A stretch of 64,000 nt of DNA from Clostridia bacterium (GTDB lineage: Bacteria; Bacillota; Clostridia; Christensenellales; Aristaeellaceae). The position numbers were made by a program, and so were the translations under genes. The notes below the pieces were generated by a model that saw only the letters and a program-made list of their open reading frames with translations, made no database searches and was not told the origin of the DNA. Of the stretch, positions 61,506-64,000 are shown piece by piece. The stretch lies in the NCBI GenBank assembly GCA_017431005.1, contig JAFRLY010000006.1, positions 62,001-126,000 on the forward strand. Direction: 5' to 3'. Within the stretch, counting starts at the first letter, position 1, and each line of letters begins with the position of its first letter.

Positions 61506-64000
61506 TTATATTTCAGCAACGCACAGGCCGATGCTGTCCTCTGCCGTTATGCCGGCCAGGGTACACCGGGCAGTGAGCCGGACTGCGCCGGGCCGCAGAG
61601 CGGTGATCCGGCCGTTCTGTACGGAAATGACGCTGTCGTCGCTGGAAAAAATCTCAAAGGGCAGATCCTTCGGATCCAGGTGCATGGCATCCATCAGGGT
61701 GGCTGTCAGGCGCAGGGTTTCCTCCTCCCCCGCACGGAGAACGGACTTGCCGCAGCGCAGGGTGACCGCGGAAAGCGGAGCGTTCCATTTTCCGCTGACC
61801 TGGACACGGACAGGTTCCACCGCCTGTTTCCCGCTGCTTTCACCGAGCCAGAAGGCGTATTCGCCGGATTCCACCTCAAAGCACTTTTTCCAGCTGTTCC
61901 AGTACTTCAGCTCGCTGACCGGCACGGACAGGGTGACCGGCCGGGATTCCCCGGGATTCAGGAAAAGCTTTGTGAACCCGGCCAGTTGTTTCAGCGGCTT
62001 GTTGTCGTATAAGCTGATTTTGCGGAAATACAGCTGCGGCACGGCCGCGCCGGGACAGTCTCCGGCGTTGCGGACGACGAAGGAAATTTTACAGGTATCA
62101 TTTGCGTCGTACGCATTCCGGTCCAGCCGGAAGTTTTCAAAAGCGAAACGGGTGTAGGACAGCCCGTGACCGAAGGGGAAGCGCACATCTCCCAGATAGT
62201 ACAGATAGGTGCGGCCCCGCTCGGTGGCGGTGTCAAAAGGCCGGATGCCGTATTCGCGGATATGGGGCAGATCAGTATCCCGGAAGAACCAGGTCTGGGA
62301 GAGATGACCGCCGGGACAGACGCTGCCGAAGAGCACGTCCGCAATGGCGCTGCCCTGGGATTCCCCGGCGTAGGTGGCGCACAGCAGGGCGGGAACCGTA
62401 TCCATGAAGTCCCCGGTGACAGGGCCGGAAACCACGCAGACCACCGCGGTGTTTGGATTCACAGCCATGAGCTGTTTGATTTTTTCATTCTGACAGTAGG
62501 GCAGATCCAGGGACAGCCTGTCCGCACCCTCCCGAGTGACACTGGGATCGGTGCCGGCGATGATGATGACGAGATCTGCGTCTTTCGCGCTGGCCAGGGC
62601 GCTTTCCATCAGCTCCTCATCGGTTTTGCCCAGGAACGGGTCCTCCACGGGATGCCGCGGAGGCACTTCAGGCCGCCGCATAAACTCCATGAAAGCGGCA
62701 AACTTGCTGTGGCGGAATTCACGTTCCCGTTCGGGCACGCGGTTCTTCAGATATTCCTCAGGCGTCATGCCGGCGTCGGCGGCCGCGCGGAGCAGGACCG
62801 CTGTGGGTTCGGGCCGCCGGAACTCGTGCTTAGCCATATTCCAGCCCTTCTGATAGTCCACCCGGATGCCGCGCTTTTCCGCTTCCTTCAGGATACCCGC
62901 CAGCGGCGGGACGGAAACCTTTGTATCACAGTCGCTGCGGGGATTGCCGCCGATGGAATAGCTGCCGAACTGACGGTAAATGGCGTTCGGACCGATGACC
63001 GTGATGTTCCGGACGGTTCCGGCGACAGGCAGCAGTCCGCCGTCATTTTTCAGCAGCACCAGGGATTCGGCCGCTGTGCGGCGGGCCAGCTCGCCGGCAG
63101 CATCCGTGCACAGAGAGTCTTCCCCGTACTCACCGAAGGGTCTGGGATCATCAAACTCACCCAGCCGGAACCGCGCGGTAAAGATCCGGACCAGGGACCG
63201 GTCCAGATCGTCTTCCGTGACCAGTCCCTGGCGGACCGCGTCCATCAGGAACAGATCATGCTCGGCGCCGGTGCAGATGTCCGTGCCGGCCTTCAGGCAC
63301 AGGGCGGAGGCTTCCGGCATGGTTTTGGCATAGAAGTGACCGCGCAGCATACCGAACATCAGCCCGGTGTTCGGACCCACGTCGCCCACCGCGCCGTCAT
63401 CGGAAACGATATAGCCCTTGAAGCCCCATTCCTCCCGCAGGATTTCCCGGATGAGGTGCTCGTTGGCGGAGGAGGGAACACCGGCGATCCGGTTGTAGGA
63501 GGTCATGACCGAATACGCGCCGCCCTCCCGTACGCAGCGCTCAAAAACCGGAAGATAGTATTCCCGCAGGGTGGCCTCATCGATATCGGAGGAGCCGTTG
63601 CAGCGGTTGTATTCCGAATTGTTGGCCGCGAAATGCTTGGGGGTGGAGATTGCCTTCAGATAAACGGGATCGCTGCCCTGCAGGCCGCGGACATAGGCTG
63701 CCGCCAGTTTGCCGGCCAGATACGGATCCTCGCCGAAGCTTTCATCATTGCGGCCCCAGCGGGGATCCCGCCCCATGTTAACCGTGGGGCACCAGTAATC
63801 CAGCTCCTTGCCGATCGTGTTCCGGAGCGCGCGGATTTCATCGGATATCACCGCGGAAACCCGGGCAAGCAGCTCCTCATTCCAGGTCTGGCTCATGGCG
63901 AGGCAGGTCGGAAAGCAGGTGGCCTGCTTAAATTCCTGGACAACCGCCGGGGTGACGCCGTGGGAGGCCTCATTCCACCAGTTCCAGGCCCGGATATTCA
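61506..64000 (-). CDS. GH3 family beta-glycosidase (N-terminus cut by window edge)
   Basis: About 831 codons of a GH3 enzyme (beta-glucosidase or beta-xylosidase class). The visible part begins within NIRAWNWWNEASHGV, so only the first ~50-70 residues are missing. The barrel has DPRWGRNDESFGEDP and the nucleophile Asp in GYIVSDDGAVGDV; domain 2 follows (SLVLLKNDGGLLPV, IIIAGTDPSVTREGADR), then a fibronectin-like domain (FGHGLSYTRFAFEN). The last ~85 residues (IFSSDDSVISVQNGRITALRPG) resemble a Big_2 Ig-like domain, an uncommon addition. Whether it has a signal peptide cannot be seen. The TAA is 97 bases before the GH4 promoter region. Confidence 0.9.
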   Translation of the reverse strand, partial: NIRAWNWWNEASHGVTPAVVQEFKQATCFPTCLAMSQTWNEELLARVSAVISDEIRALRNTIGKELDYWCPTVNMGRDPRWGRNDESFGEDPYLAGKLAAAYVRGLQGSDPVYLKAISTPKHFAANNSEYNRCNGSSDIDEATLREYYLPVFERCVREGGAYSVMTSYNRIAGVPSSANEHLIREILREEWGFKGYIVSDDGAVGDVGPNTGLMFGMLRGHFYAKTMPEASALCLKAGTDICTGAEHDLFLMDAVRQGLVTEDDLDRSLVRIFTARFRLGEFDDPRPFGEYGEDSLCTDAAGELARRTAAESLVLLKNDGGLLPVAGTVRNITVIGPNAIYRQFGSYSIGGNPRSDCDTKVSVPPLAGILKEAEKRGIRVDYQKGWNMAKHEFRRPEPTAVLLRAAADAGMTPEEYLKNRVPEREREFRHSKFAAFMEFMRRPEVPPRHPVEDPFLGKTDEELMESALASAKDADLVIIIAGTDPSVTREGADRLSLDLPYCQNEKIKQLMAVNPNTAVVCVVSGPVTGDFMDTVPALLCATYAGESQGSAIADVLFGSVCPGGHLSQTWFFRDTDLPHIREYGIRPFDTATERGRTYLYYLGDVRFPFGHGLSYTRFAFENFRLDRNAYDANDTCKISFVVRNAGDCPGAAVPQLYFRKISLYDNKPLKQLAGFTKLFLNPGESRPVTLSVPVSELKYWNSWKKCFEVESGEYAFWLGESSGKQAVEPVRVQVSGKWNAPLSAVTLRCGKSVLRAGEEETLRLTATLMDAMHLDPKDLPFEIFSSDDSVISVQNGRITALRPGAVRLTARCTLAGITAEDSIGLCVAEI

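Overview
The window is a gene-dense, GC-rich (roughly 58-60 % by eye) stretch of a Bacillota chromosome. AGGAGG-type ribosome sites are nearly universal, sigma-A-like promoters are easy to see, a CtsR operator precedes clpB, and ABC sugar importers lack their own ATPase. Together with MutS2, U32 peptidase and many cytoplasmic plant-glycan hydrolases this suggests a fibre-using gut or rumen Clostridia relative (for example a Christensenellales-like lineage). That placement is inference. No rRNA, tRNA, CRISPR array, transposase or phage gene was recognised.

Layout. 1-3616: minus-strand housekeeping genes: start of secD (cut by the left edge), polyphosphate kinase, a GNAT acetyltransferase. 3830-13815: a long plus-strand run: cyclophilin, zapA, U32 peptidase, mutS2, an OmpR-type two-component pair, a membrane protein, an RsuA-type pseudouridine synthase and an RsmC-like methyltransferase, ended by a strong terminator shared with convergent clpB (13904-16501). 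16794-33650: first glycan locus: GH78, GH35, YesM/YesN-type two-component system, solute-binding protein, two permeases, GH106-like and GH95 enzymes. 33834-39877: membrane and envelope genes: DUF1538 protein plus a tandem PII-like protein, CapA-like protein, VanZ-VOC fusion, DUF218 protein. 39914-46250: six secreted proteins (YARHG, Big_2 repeats, and a two-gene SH3/unknown cassette present twice). 46346-50478: an operon of a STAS anti-sigma-factor antagonist, a possible degenerate GHKL protein, an RsbW-like kinase, a MATE transporter fused to a GHKL kinase domain, a DUF4230 protein and a 37-residue membrane protein. 50506-64000: second glycan locus: GPH-type sugar symporter on plus; on minus GH51, GH95-like, solute-binding protein, two permeases, GH4 and GH3 (cut by the right edge).

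How it works together. The two glycan loci look like an import-then-digest strategy: most of the hydrolases have no visible signal peptide, so oligosaccharides from pectin side chains or similar plant polymers are probably imported by the ABC systems (sharing an MsmX-type ATPase encoded elsewhere) and cut inside by rhamnosidase, galactosidase, fucosidase, arabinofuranosidase and GH4/GH3 enzymes. The YesM/YesN pair in locus 1 is the obvious regulator there. Locus 2 resembles the Bacillus subtilis lplABCD arrangement (LplB/LplC-type permeases with a GH4 enzyme).

The best candidates for something undescribed are the partner-switching operon with a MATE-GHKL fusion (46474-50478), the DUF1538/tandem-PII module (33834-36169), the VanZ-VOC fusion (37316-38401) and a palindromic element with mutually exclusive pairings between a permease and its binding-protein gene (57944-58056).
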